Positions 1 through 8,971 are shown, numbered from the stretch's first letter. The stretch: 15,701 nt of DNA from Stramenopiles sp. TOSAG23-2 (GCA_900128395.1 LT649698.1:1-15701); one strand, 5' to 3'. Notes: generated from the sequence alone by a model not told the origin. Made by a program: numbers and translations.

Positions 1-173
1 TATACATGTTTATTTATATGACACATTTAATGACCTAGTTGGTGACCCTACAGAGGCAAGGAAAACAAATTTGAGATTATAACACCAAGCAATAATAATA
101 ACAACAACGTAGCCTCACATTCGAGTAGCAATACAAACAATAAGAACAAAAGAATAATAAGAGAGTACGAAGT

Positions 174-731
174 ATGCAAGTAATAACAACAACATCGACC
201 AGAATTCTGTGTTGTAAAAATATAAAAAATTTAATAAAAAAAGAAATTATATACGAAGATGTAGAAGTATCCAGTGATCTACTTTTATTTCCAGAACAAA
301 AAAATGTAAGAGAAAATTTTGTCACCACGTTTAATTTACATGTGTTATGGGATAATTATATGAAGAAACTTATAAATATTGTAGAAGAAAATTGTCCACC
401 ATTGTATATTGCTAAAAGACGACTTGCACATGATAAGTTTGTAACAAATCATTATTTAAATATATGGAATAATTCAAATTTAGTAGATGTTGCAAAAGAT
501 CTACCAATACGCACACAGATTATAATAGCAAAAGATGATCCATTAAGTACAAAGGAAAAGGCAGAGACGTTATTAGATTTATTCGCGAAGAAAAAGTCTG
601 TCCTTGGAATATATGAACCAAAATGTAGTAAACTTGTAATCTTAAAAAATTCAACATGTGGCCATTTATCGTTATTGACAAATGTAGATGAAATTAAAAC
701 AATAATTGTTAATTATTTACCAAAAATGTGA
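174..731 (+). CDS. Probable alpha/beta-hydrolase, C-terminal part (5' end uncertain)
   Basis: An open frame of 185 residues ends at a TGA. The second half reads like the end of an alpha/beta-hydrolase: a hydrophobic strand followed by an acidic pair (IIIAKDDPLST, near residues 115-125) matches the strand carrying the catalytic Asp, and CGHLSLL (near residues 162-168) matches the loop carrying the catalytic His. No nucleophile elbow (G-x-S-x-G) is present, so the Ser-bearing half should lie upstream, probably beyond the left edge or in an earlier exon. The ATG at 174 is therefore only the first in-frame Met, not an established start. An Asn/Ser-rich stretch is open in another frame from about 46 to 180 and might be an upstream exon or part of the same exon across an indel. 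The substrate cannot be predicted. It lies co-directionally about 390 bases upstream of the methyltransferase gene. Confidence is good that it is coding and moderate for the family. Confidence 0.6.
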   Translation: MQVITTTSTRILCCKNIKNLIKKEIIYEDVEVSSDLLLFPEQKNVRENFVTTFNLHVLWDNYMKKLINIVEENCPPLYIAKRRLAHDKFVTNHYLNIWNNSNLVDVAKDLPIRTQIIIAKDDPLSTKEKAETLLDLFAKKKSVLGIYEPKCSKLVILKNSTCGHLSLLTNVDEIKTIIVNYLPKM

Positions 732-1125
732 AATAAAGAAGACAGAAACTATAATATATTATTAAGTAATTATAGCCAAATGCATTCCGTGGCCATATAC
801 TATATATGGTCCAAATATTAGTAGTTTCGAACTAAAATTGTTTGAAATGCAGTATTATATTATAAAGAAATATAATATAGAGCATAGAAATAACATTATT
901 TCAGCTTAATAGCAGGTCAATATCATGTATAGGACAAGCACATACAAGCGATAGTGCGTTTTTTTCGCAAAACCACACTATCTGTGGTATGCACGTATGC
1001 ACGTATGTGCAATACATAGATATATAATATTTTAGATTATATATATTTCACACACATCATATAATTGAAAAAATAGTAATCCCAAGCTCCCGCTTCCTAC
1101 TTCAACAAATAACGACATAATCAAA
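732..1125. promoter_or_regulatory. Intergenic region upstream of the methyltransferase gene
   Basis: There is no supported gene here. The stretch is AT-rich and should contain the 3' end of the hydrolase transcript and the promoter and leader of the next gene. A perfect small hairpin (ACCACA, five-base loop, TGTGGT) lies at 972-988; its right arm is part of a CTGTGGTAT motif that recurs in other intergenic regions. A short direct repeat of GCACGTAT follows at about 991-1010. A related TGCATTCCGTGGC motif lies at about 781-793. An AT-rich block at 1019-1050 could hold a TATA-like element. The ATG at 1126 is in AAAATGA context. Confidence 0.4.
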
Positions 1126-3729
1126 ATGAACAATTTCAACGGTATAAAATCGAAATTAGAAAGAGCCAAAGAATTGGATGGTGTATTAAGACAAAAGAGT
1201 ATGGAAAGAATGAATTATTGCAAGCATGAATTCAGAAAAAAACTGATTCAACAACAAAGTCAAAGATTGCAATTGAATGAAACAGGCTTTGAAGCGTTGT
1301 ATAACAATCTCGATGCGTTTATGGAAAGAAAACGGGAGAAAGCCAAAAACAGTATGGTAGAGCCACTATTAAATAAGTTTTGTCCTGAAATAAAGATTGT
1401 TTCTCCTAGAGTAGTTCTTGGAAAAAATTGGCAAAAGTTCTTGACATGTTCTGAAAAAAATAAAAATAAAAACAAATTAACTCCTCCGTTTCTGATGGCA
1501 CGTCGACCACGAATTGTATTGGACGGTATTTTAGAAGGTTATTGTGCAGGCATGGATGGAACAACAGGTGGTAATTGGCCAGTTGATGGGTTTTGGAGTT
1601 ATCAGTTTGAAAAGTTTGGACGGGCTGTTGATTTAAAGTCAAATAATAATACTATTAATAATATACGCAATCCAGCAGAATTTAATATTCTTGTGAAACT
1701 CTTGGAAAAAAAAAAGTGTGACATTGAGAAAGAAATGCGAAGTCCAATTGTTTTAAACAAATTAATATCTCATGCAAAAAAGATAATAAGCACGGAAGAT
1801 ACAGATAGAAACATCAATCATAAATTAAATTCAACGTTGAAAGTTTTGGATGTTGGTTGTGGGAAAGGTAGATGGTTAGGAATGGCATCAACAAACTTAC
1901 GAAAAGAAATTGAAACAAATCTATCTACGTTATATTGTGTATTGGTAGAGAACATAGTGGAAGATGAACAACAACAACGATGTAAATGGAAAATTCAAGA
2001 TTTTACATGGGGGGAAGGAGCAAAAAATGCAAAGAAGAATGCCGAAGAAGATAAAATGAAAATTACAATCCAAGTTGATATAAGTTGGTTTCCCTCACGG
2101 AAAATGCCCAGTAATAACGACAAGAAAACTTTTCTTTGGCATGGTATTACTGGAGGTAATAAACTTTTCTCAGACGGTGGCAATAATGCAAGATTACTTG
2201 ATCCATCATGTAATACAATATTGTACGATTATGGTACAATGTGTGGTAAAGACGCATTGGTATTAGGACTGAAACAAGCGGAAACTCGCCTTCGTAAAGA
2301 TTTGCAACAAAAAAAAGAGCGTATTGCTATGATTAAAGAGGATTTGAGTAAACATCGCAATAATGGTTTTCATGAATTGCAAGCAGAGAAAAGTGCTCGA
2401 TTGGTTTGGAATATCAACCGAAATTTAGACAATAGAATATACGGAGGAAAGAAAAAAGAGAAAACAAAAGAAGAAAAAAATTTAGAAGATTGTGCATGGA
2501 ACGTATATAGAAAAGCGAAAGAAGAGGAAGGTATCCAAAAAGAATTAATGGAACTTGAATATTCATCTGCAACAGTACTACAATGGGTCCCTTTTGAAAC
2601 GCCTAGTTCTATCCCAATCGAACCGATTTTCCAACAAGGCAAAGTTTGCCAAAACAACTGTTACGATCTCATAGTCTCATCATGGACATTTCGACATTTA
2701 TCCGATCCTCTTGGATCATTAGAATTCTATGCCAATCTTTTATCTCGAGGTGGAGAAATGTATATAAATGGATTTATGATGAACGTAGTAGAACCAGGAA
2801 ATAACATTTTGATAAGTGAAGAAGTTTATGAGGAAGATATGAACGAAGCAATACCAAAAATATTTTGCAATGATCTTTGCGATTTATGTATGAGTGATAT
2901 CATTCCAGGTAATGAAATTGATACTATGTTGGCAGAAGATGAATGCATGGAACTAGGATTAATTTTAATTACTGAACGACCATCAACAAAATTAGATTGC
3001 AAGGAAGAACAAGAAGAAGAAGAAGAAGGAAATTTAAAAAAGAAAGAGGATGAAAACAAAAGTGTCAAATATGTTAAGGAAAGTTGTAATAAAACAAGGT
3101 CAAATATAGTAGAAAATGTAAATGTGAAAGAGCAATTACAAAATATATCAGAACGTGATATATTGGCAAAAGCTCGTGCTACCGTCAATGAGAGTGCAGG
3201 TTTACTTGCAAATAGCATCTTGGACCTATCATATCCAAGCAAGCAAGTGTATGCTACGGCTGATAAGGACAAAAAAGAGGGAAAAAAAACGGTTAATGAT
3301 AAAGAAAAGCATCAAAATATATGGAGGGAAGAAATGTCAGATGGTGAAAAGAAGAGAATCGAAAGACGTGAAAATGCTAAAAGAAAAGGTGCTATGAATA
3401 GGATGGTGCGTGCAATTTCCAAATTAAATGCGTTTGGAAGAAAAACGGGTGCTTTTACATTGGAATTAGATTATGTGGAAGTTAATAAACACAATGAAAC
3501 GAAGAAAGACTACGAAGAAGATTTTGATTTTGGTAGTATCACATACCGTACTGCATTAAAGTTTGTTCGTCATAATGACATATCTTCTATTCGATTTGGA
3601 GATATGGTAGAATATGTCGGGTTAGCTCGATCAGATGATACTTTGTATCCCTTTAATAAACGAAGGCGTAATAATTATAATCTTAAACGGGTGCCAACAA
3701 GGTGTGTGTATTACATCGAGGGAGATTAA
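1126..3729 (+). CDS. Class I SAM-dependent methyltransferase with a large internal insertion
   Basis: This is a single uninterrupted frame of 867 residues. The SAM-binding motif I is clear: VLDVGCGKGRW at residues 240-250. The later strand and loop with the substrate-side motif is also clear: YDLIVSSWTFRHLSDPLGSLE starts at residue 513 and is followed by a post-motif LLSRGGEMYINGF. In typical class I enzymes these motifs are about 50-80 residues apart; here they are about 270 apart, separated by a Lys/Glu-rich, probably coiled-coil segment (roughly 420-495). The N-terminal 230 residues are basic and hold a conserved-looking block around 120-160 (RRPRIVLDGILEG...WPVDGFWSYQF). After the fold come an acidic/Lys-rich linker (about 620-650) and a basic C-terminal region that includes a patch FNKRRRNN near the end. 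The substrate is unknown; basic tails would suit an RNA or protein target, but that is inference. No frameshift or intron is seen. Confidence 0.85.
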   Translation: MNNFNGIKSKLERAKELDGVLRQKSMERMNYCKHEFRKKLIQQQSQRLQLNETGFEALYNNLDAFMERKREKAKNSMVEPLLNKFCPEIKIVSPRVVLGKNWQKFLTCSEKNKNKNKLTPPFLMARRPRIVLDGILEGYCAGMDGTTGGNWPVDGFWSYQFEKFGRAVDLKSNNNTINNIRNPAEFNILVKLLEKKKCDIEKEMRSPIVLNKLISHAKKIISTEDTDRNINHKLNSTLKVLDVGCGKGRWLGMASTNLRKEIETNLSTLYCVLVENIVEDEQQQRCKWKIQDFTWGEGAKNAKKNAEEDKMKITIQVDISWFPSRKMPSNNDKKTFLWHGITGGNKLFSDGGNNARLLDPSCNTILYDYGTMCGKDALVLGLKQAETRLRKDLQQKKERIAMIKEDLSKHRNNGFHELQAEKSARLVWNINRNLDNRIYGGKKKEKTKEEKNLEDCAWNVYRKAKEEEGIQKELMELEYSSATVLQWVPFETPSSIPIEPIFQQGKVCQNNCYDLIVSSWTFRHLSDPLGSLEFYANLLSRGGEMYINGFMMNVVEPGNNILISEEVYEEDMNEAIPKIFCNDLCDLCMSDIIPGNEIDTMLAEDECMELGLILITERPSTKLDCKEEQEEEEEGNLKKKEDENKSVKYVKESCNKTRSNIVENVNVKEQLQNISERDILAKARATVNESAGLLANSILDLSYPSKQVYATADKDKKEGKKTVNDKEKHQNIWREEMSDGEKKRIERRENAKRKGAMNRMVRAISKLNAFGRKTGAFTLELDYVEVNKHNETKKDYEEDFDFGSITYRTALKFVRHNDISSIRFGDMVEYVGLARSDDTLYPFNKRRRNNYNLKRVPTRCVYYIEGD

Positions 3730-4379
3730 CATGTTTGGGTGAAGAAGAACCAAAATTTACTCTTAAAATCTCTGTTTTTTGGTATATATTTATATGATGA
3801 AACATAATTACTGTATTATATAATATCTATATAGTTGCGCTAATCGATTGTAAAATAGTTCTTCATATCAGGTATATGGTGGTATACGTGGTGGTGTTGG
3901 TGGGATTGATTTTCTCTCTATCTTTCATTATGCAATAGTATGCACACAGCACTATACATCTTTCACTTTGATTTTTAGAAAAAAATAAATAAAATAAAAG
4001 TTGCAAACAAAAACAAAATCCTGTTTCTCGCAAACACGAATAGCTAGCAAGGCTAGCATGGGATTAGCATTGGAATCCGAGAAGCCACCAATCAACCACT
4101 TGGATATTGTAACATTACCATATGGCATACTATTAATACAATATACAAAAGAAAGATATACACACATCTCAGTTAGGAAAAATAGAATATATAATACAAA
4201 TATCGGATAACAACAAGAATAAAAAGAAGCAGCAAATATACATCATTATAACGAGGAAATAAAAGCTATTGTATTTCCATTTTATATACGTAGAAAATAA
4301 TATAGAATATATTTAATAATATTATAGTATTTTTTTCTGGTCAAATCGAATTATTAATTTTAAAAAAGCGTAATTCGAC
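3730..4379. promoter_or_regulatory. Intergenic region upstream of the zinc-finger/chromo gene
   Basis: No supported gene is seen in these 650 bases. The first part is the 3' end of the methyltransferase transcript. A GT-rich stretch (TGGTGGTATACGTGGTGGTGTTGG) covers about 3876-3900. Two copies of the palindrome GCTAGC lie at 4043-4048 and 4052-4057, inside a less AT-rich block of about 100 bases (about 4020-4130) that is open in both directions but matches no protein I recognise. The final 170 bases are very AT-rich and probably contain the leader of the gene starting at 4380. Confidence 0.4.
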
Positions 4380-6120
4380 ATGAACACTAACAATGATTCG
4401 TTATCGATACCAAATAATATTTTGCTCCAACATGAACATGCTCTTAAAGTTTTGAATTTGACCATGAATATGGGTGACTCGTCAATGAATGGCACAAATA
4501 GTAGTGCTTTGAGTGGTAACAATACTATTGGAGAACAACAATATCAACAAGAGGAACCACAATCAAACTCGCATGATAATAGTAATTATATTGATTTTTC
4601 GGAAACAAACAAGCAATATGGAAATCATTTTAATGCTAAAAATGATGTACCAACGCCGCCATTACCAGCTACAGAAGAGCAAAAGGAATCGAAATCTTAT
4701 GAGCCGGTACAATTGCGTTTTAATTCCGCATCATTATTAAAATCTTCTACCGCCATGGAAAAATCAGCAAGAGGTCCTGTGGACATGAATAATAGTTCCA
4801 AAAATGGAGATAGTAGCATACCAATGCCTTGTTTGTGGTAAAATAACACAATCAACACCTGGTTTGAAGCATCATGTAACAGTCATGCATCCAACTTGCG
4901 AATTCGTCAGGTATGGCGGTGGCGCAAGTAATAATGTTTTACCCCAACCTTTGAAGAAGAGTCACAAAAATAGCAAGCAGCACAATGATAATAATAGTAA
5001 TAATACGAATTTTGGTAACTTTGGTAATGTTGGCAATTTTGCAAATAATATGCATCCAAACTTTAGCAATAATAATATGAATATGATGCCAAACATGTAT
5101 TACCAAGGAAATAGCAATACGAATCTTAATAATAATATGAATCTCAATAATGGAGTTAGAAATTCGTATGCAAATTTTCCCAGTGGAACTGTTAGTAATC
5201 GTAACGTGATGATGCCGCCTCCACAAAAACATGAAAATCTAAACAAATTAAATAAAAAAAAATCCAAGAAGAAAAGTTCAGCTTCAACACAACAAATAAT
5301 TAAACCAAGGCGAAAGCGTAAGCGTAAGAAGGAACCAGTCATACCAGAAGTGCCAAAAGGAGAACCAGATGAAGAACATCACATTAAAATGATGGAAATT
5401 AGCACGACATGCCCATTTTGTTTCAAAGTATTTGGTCGACCACAGGCGTGTGGAATGCATAAGAAATATTGTAAATCAAATCCTTTTAAAGGTTTACCGA
5501 CAGGTGATCGATGGAGAAAAGGCTTAGGCGCCCCAACTAAACCTGTTAAGCTTGGAAGGCCTTTAAAATTCAAAAATGGAACTAACTTTGATAAGGGAAA
5601 TAATGGTGGCAAAGCATCAGCTCCACCAAGTAAAGAGCTTAAGAAATTGGTGGGCAAACACGTGGAAGTATATTGGAAAGACGATGACGCTTGGTATCCA
5701 GGAAAGTTGGTGAAGATAGATAATGAAACAGGTAAATTTGACATCATTTATGATGATGGATATCAAGAGGCAGACCTTGATTTACGTAATGAGATGTATC
5801 GAATAGTAGTCGATAGTAATCGTGGCAACAAGCAAAACGCCACTAGTAATAGTACTGGTGCCGCTTTACAAGAAGTACCTTTACCTCCTGATACGTTTAT
5901 CGCGGAAAGAATTCTAGATACAAGACCACGTAAAGATGGAGTTCAAGGACAAGAATACTTGGTCAAATGGAAAGATTCAGATGAAAAGACTTGGGAGCCC
6001 AGTGAAAATATTGTTTCACCAGCGTTGTTACATAATTATTACACAAGTCCCGAATTTCAAAATAAAATAAGTAGCAACAATAATGGCGCAAAGACACAAG
6101 CAAGTGGATCACTTCTGTGA
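4380..6120 (+). CDS. Zinc-finger/Tudor-like/chromodomain protein, probable chromatin reader (frame break near 4773-4817)
   Basis: Two overlapping frames make one probable gene. Frame one (ATG 4380 to TAA 4841) gives a polar Asn/Gln/Ser-rich N-terminus. Frame two, open from ATG 4804 to TGA 6120 (438 residues), holds all domains; numbering here is from 4804. A C2H2 finger has C8, C11, H24 and H29. An Asn-rich linker follows (about 55-135), then a basic NLS-like patch (KPRRKRKRKKEP, 167-178). A C2HC finger uses C203, C206, H219 and C223. A Tudor-like domain spans about 283-330 (VGKHVEVYWKDDDAWYPGKL...YDDGYQEADL), and a chromodomain about 365-415 (FIAERILD...EYLVKWKDS...TWEPSENI). Such a set of domains points to nuclear binding of DNA and methylated histone tails. 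The frames need a +1 change; a small intron or an extra A at 4800-4804 are alternatives. Translation from 4804 alone is possible because its context (AAAATGG) is good. Confidence 0.8.
4773..4817 (+). other. Frame junction: unresolved intron or one-base indel
   Basis: Upstream sequence codes in the frame of 4380 and downstream sequence in the frame of 4804. Three GT-AG removals starting at GT 4774 would restore the frame: ending at AG 4795 (22 nt), 4813 (40 nt) or 4816 (43 nt). A 103-nt removal 4707-4809 (GTACAA...GGAG) also works in frame. None has a donor as good as the GTAAGT of the intron found in the C2 gene. Loss of one A from the five-A run 4800-4804 would also join the frames. Confidence 0.6.
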
Positions 6121-6732
6121 AATGATCAGTAAAAAGAAGAATTGAAAAGATTAAATGTGTGTGTGTGTGTGTGCGTGTGTATTAGCTTGAGATGAAATAT
6201 ATTTTACATGCATACCCGTTCAATTAAAAAAATTGGTAAAAAATATATTTTTTTTAAATTTTAATATAATATTATTTTAAATATTAAAAAAAATATGCAT
6301 ACGAGAGTACATAAAAATATGCACAGATAATATTTTAGGAGAGAGAAGTACACGGTAAAAAATACGAAACCGTCCGTACGTAAGAAAACAATTAATTTTT
6401 TTTTTAAAATGAGAGAAGTATTCGTACTACTAAATATATACGTATTCGTAAATACTAGCGCGTGGGTTTACAAAATTTGTATTATGCGCGTGTTAAAAAT
6501 AAAAAATCACGCTCTAAAAAATTCAGCATTCTTTTTTGACATTCAAGTGTCATCTCTCTCATACACATCACACACACACACCTCTCTCGTCCAAATTTTC
6601 ATAAAAATAAATACGTCGTACAAAAGGCGCTTTCTACGAAGTCTGTAGCATGTAAAAATAAATATTCCTACATGTATATATATAGATAATGAGCATATCA
6701 ATTAGTATTATAAATATCGCGATACTTTTTTG
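6121..6732. other. Convergent 3' intergenic region
   Basis: This lies between the 3' ends of the zinc-finger/chromo gene and the C2 gene, so it should hold both 3' UTRs. It contains a GT dinucleotide tract at 6156-6180, an AT-rich core at about 6200-6300 and a T run at about 6397-6405. A 79-codon open frame at 6409-6648 has no recognisable domain and I do not support it as a gene. Confidence 0.45.
6156..6180. repeat. (GT)n microsatellite
   Basis: This is an alternating TG/GT tract with one C interruption, about 35 bases after the stop codon of the zinc-finger/chromo gene and so probably in its 3' UTR. Confidence 0.9.
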
Positions 6733-7749
6733 TTATACAGCAACTTGGAATGATTGTCCTGCTTGCATACCCATTGGTACTGTCACCATCATTTGACCTT
6801 TACCTGGCACGTTGATAATAATTTGTTGTCCTCCCATTACTCCATACGGTACTGTTACTGCTAAACGTTGTTGTTGTACTGCTTGTTGCATTGGTTGTTG
6901 CATACCCATGCCACCGCCATACATATTTGCACCACCACCACCATACATCGGTTGCATACCATTACTCATCATTCCCGCTTGCTGCTGCATCATTTGCTGC
7001 TGCTGCTGTTGTTGCAACTGCGCTTGCAACTGTGCTTGTTGTTGCTGCTGCTGTAACATTGCTTGTTTTTGTGCTGCCTGTTGTTGCAACTGCGCTTGCA
7101 ACTGTGCTTGTTGTTGCTGCTGCTGCAACATTGCTTGTTTTTGTGCTTCCATCTGCTGCTGCTGCTGTTGCATCATCATCTGTTGCTGCATCACTGCAGC
7201 ATTTTGCATACCCATTGCGCCACCACCTAATTGGTTATTTAGAATATTTTTACCAATTTGTCCGTGCATATTTTGCCTCTGTTGCTGTTGTGGATCTTGT
7301 TTGTAAAGCTTCATTTTAATTTCACCTGAAAGCTTCCTTTTCTTGTTGTATATTTGAAACCATTGATCGACTGGCTTTCCAAAAGTCAAATTACCCAGAG
7401 GTATTTCTACGTGACCAATAAGGTTGTCACTCATTGTATTGCTGTTCATACATTGTACTAAAATCTTATTTTCCCCTATGTATTTAAATATTATTTTTTG
7501 GTTCCATATTGCGTGTTTACCACCATCTTCATGAACACGTGTTTTTTGCATTGTTTTTCCTAAAGTTAGCTTCACATATGGATCTTGTGTACCAAATGTT
7601 TGAGTGCTATATACATGTAAAGTATTTTATGAAAGAAATGTTAGAAACTATTGTGAAATATTAAATATATGAGTGTATTTATAAAAATAATATACTTACT
7701 TTTGCAATTTCCTCGCTTGCTCAACTTCTACAATTAACCGTATTGACAT
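6733..7749 (-). CDS. C2-domain protein with poly-Gln middle and VTVP/GQxF C-terminus (two exons)
   Basis: The gene reads from ATG at 7749. Exon 1 (7749-7700) encodes MSIRLIVEVEQARKLQ plus two bases; exon 2 (7606-6733) continues in frame as N-TQTFGTQDPYVKLTLG, completing a canonical C2-domain N-terminus. The product is 307 residues. The C2 domain covers about 1-97 (later motifs AIWNQKIIF and NLIGHVEIPLG). The usual calcium-binding Asp positions are mostly replaced: TQ in loop 1 and NSN near MNSNTMSDN in loop 3, with only the QDPY Asp kept, so it is probably a Ca-independent lipid- or protein-binding module. A Gln/Met/Ala-rich region (about 97-225) contains a 24-residue tandem duplication, then a Gly-rich stretch with two MYGGG motifs. 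The last ~45 residues form a paired VTVPYG..GGQ / VTVPMG..AGQSF motif, a beta-rich motif I associate with many protist proteins. Its function is unknown. Confidence 0.85.
7009..7152 (-). repeat. 72-bp in-frame tandem duplication in the poly-Gln region
   Basis: Two nearly identical units with a 72-base period start at 7011 and 7083 (each has GTTGCAACTGCGCTTGCAAC on the plus strand). They encode the repeated 24-residue unit QKQAMLQQQQQQAQLQAQLQ plus four residues. The units differ at a few bases, including a silent T/C (CTGTAACATT versus CTGCAACATT). Confidence 0.85.
7607..7699 (-). other. Spliceosomal intron of the C2 gene (93 nt)
   Basis: On the minus strand the donor is GTAAGTATAT at 7699 and the acceptor ends ATGTATATAG at 7607. 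A branch-point-like TTCTAAC lies about 45-50 bases before the acceptor. Removal joins codon parts AA and C and restores an intact C2 motif (KLQNTQTFGTQDPYV). It is much more AT-rich than its exons. Confidence 0.85.
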
Positions 7750-7803
7750 TGTTTTATTTATTGTAATTTATATGTATGTCTATATATTGCGTCTATGTAT
7801 TCG

Positions 7804-7824
7804 TATATATATATATATATATAT
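7804..7824. repeat. (TA)n microsatellite
   Basis: This is a pure TA/AT tract of about 21 bases, about 55 bases upstream of the C2 gene start on the minus strand. Confidence 0.9.
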
Positions 7825-8251
7825 CTCCTAACTTAGATAAAAATTGATTGTTTTAAATATTACTTACAAATCTTACTTTTTTTCTTTTGCTTCTTTTGGA
7901 TATAGACTTATGTATATATCTATTATGATACAACTTATATAATACCAGACCTGAATGATACTAATATTAATATTATAGTATAATACTATTATTACACTGG
8001 TACACTCTCTGCACTGTAAAAAGGCACTATTAATACTATTTATAAGAAGAAAAAAAGAAGAAGAAGATTTAGATGCATTCTGTGGCATTCGAGTCGAGAG
8101 GCGGCACAGAAGTATTGGCGGCTGTAAATTTTAATAATGCTATTTCCATGTAAAAATACAAGTGCGTGCATATTTTATAGATGCAACATGTATGTACTAC
8201 CAATAATCTAAAAATATTGAAGATCTTTATTTGCCTTAATTAGAGTAATTA

Positions 8252-8302
8252 CCAGCTAACCTGGCTTATCTAATACGGCATGGGAATATCATTGGATTCC
8301 CA
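8252..8302. other. Paired small hairpins in intergenic DNA
   Basis: CCAG/CTGG arms (8252-8255 and 8261-8264) flank a five-base loop. Sixteen bases on, TGGGAAT (8281-8287) pairs perfectly with ATTCCCA (8296-8302) across an eight-base loop. The block is less AT-rich than its surroundings. It could be part of a structured RNA on either strand, but no known family is recognised. Confidence 0.3.
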
Positions 8303-8971
8303 GATTCCTCATTTTGACCCAACTCTATTCACATTCACAACAAAAAAACACCACACCAGAAATGTGTACACGTCCGACAAATGATTAAACATAGAAGATG
8401 TACATTTATAATAATAATAAGAGAACAAATATATAATAGTTATTTCCTATAATTGGAGTAATAGAATATATCAAAATTATTTACGAAAATACACAGGATA
8501 AACACACTTATATATACATACATACATATATATATTTATTTAAAATCTAAATAAAATAAATTATAATAATAACAAGGATTTTAAATGGCAAATACGCATA
8601 TTTTATGGATTGACGACCATTATGTATATGATAATGTATGTAATATTTAAATATTTTTCCTATGTTTATATTTTAATAAATGAATATTTAAATCATTTTT
8701 TATTATGAGATGTTAACTTCCGGGAGTAACAGAAATATATATAATACTTCGTATATGAGTAAGAGAAACAATATATATATTTATATTCGTATTACGGTTC
8801 GTGTATGATATGATATTATAAAAATGTTTCTTTTTGTAACTTTTTAAAAAATAATTTTTTATTATATTGTGTTCTCTATTTTTTATTAAAAAATTAGACT
8901 CTATATATGCTGTATAATAAATGGATATGAAATATAGCGTGATATAGCCACACGTTCTTTCTTCTTCTGAT

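Noticed and set aside
2826-3272. 148-codon minus-strand frame inside the methyltransferase gene
   Set aside because: It is a Ser/Leu/Phe-rich shadow of Glu/Lys-rich codons on the coding strand.
6409-6648. Plus-strand frame of 79 codons in the convergent spacer
   Set aside because: There is no domain, its composition follows the AT-rich surroundings, and it lies where two 3' UTRs should meet.
6812-7319. Cys-, Leu- or Ala-rich plus-strand frames opposite the poly-Gln region
   Set aside because: These are mirror frames of CAG/CAA repeats. The minus strand has the C2 domain and a clean splice junction, so it is the coding strand.
7970-8060. Possible U5 snRNA loop (GCCTTTTTAC on the minus strand)
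   Set aside because: The loop has five T instead of four, the flanks do not pair as in U5 stem-loop 1, and no Sm site follows.
7873-8088. Minus-strand frame of 71 codons upstream of the C2 gene
   Set aside because: It is low-complexity Ile/Tyr/Ser sequence over AT-rich DNA. No link to exon 1 of the C2 gene is needed because exon 1 has its own ATG.
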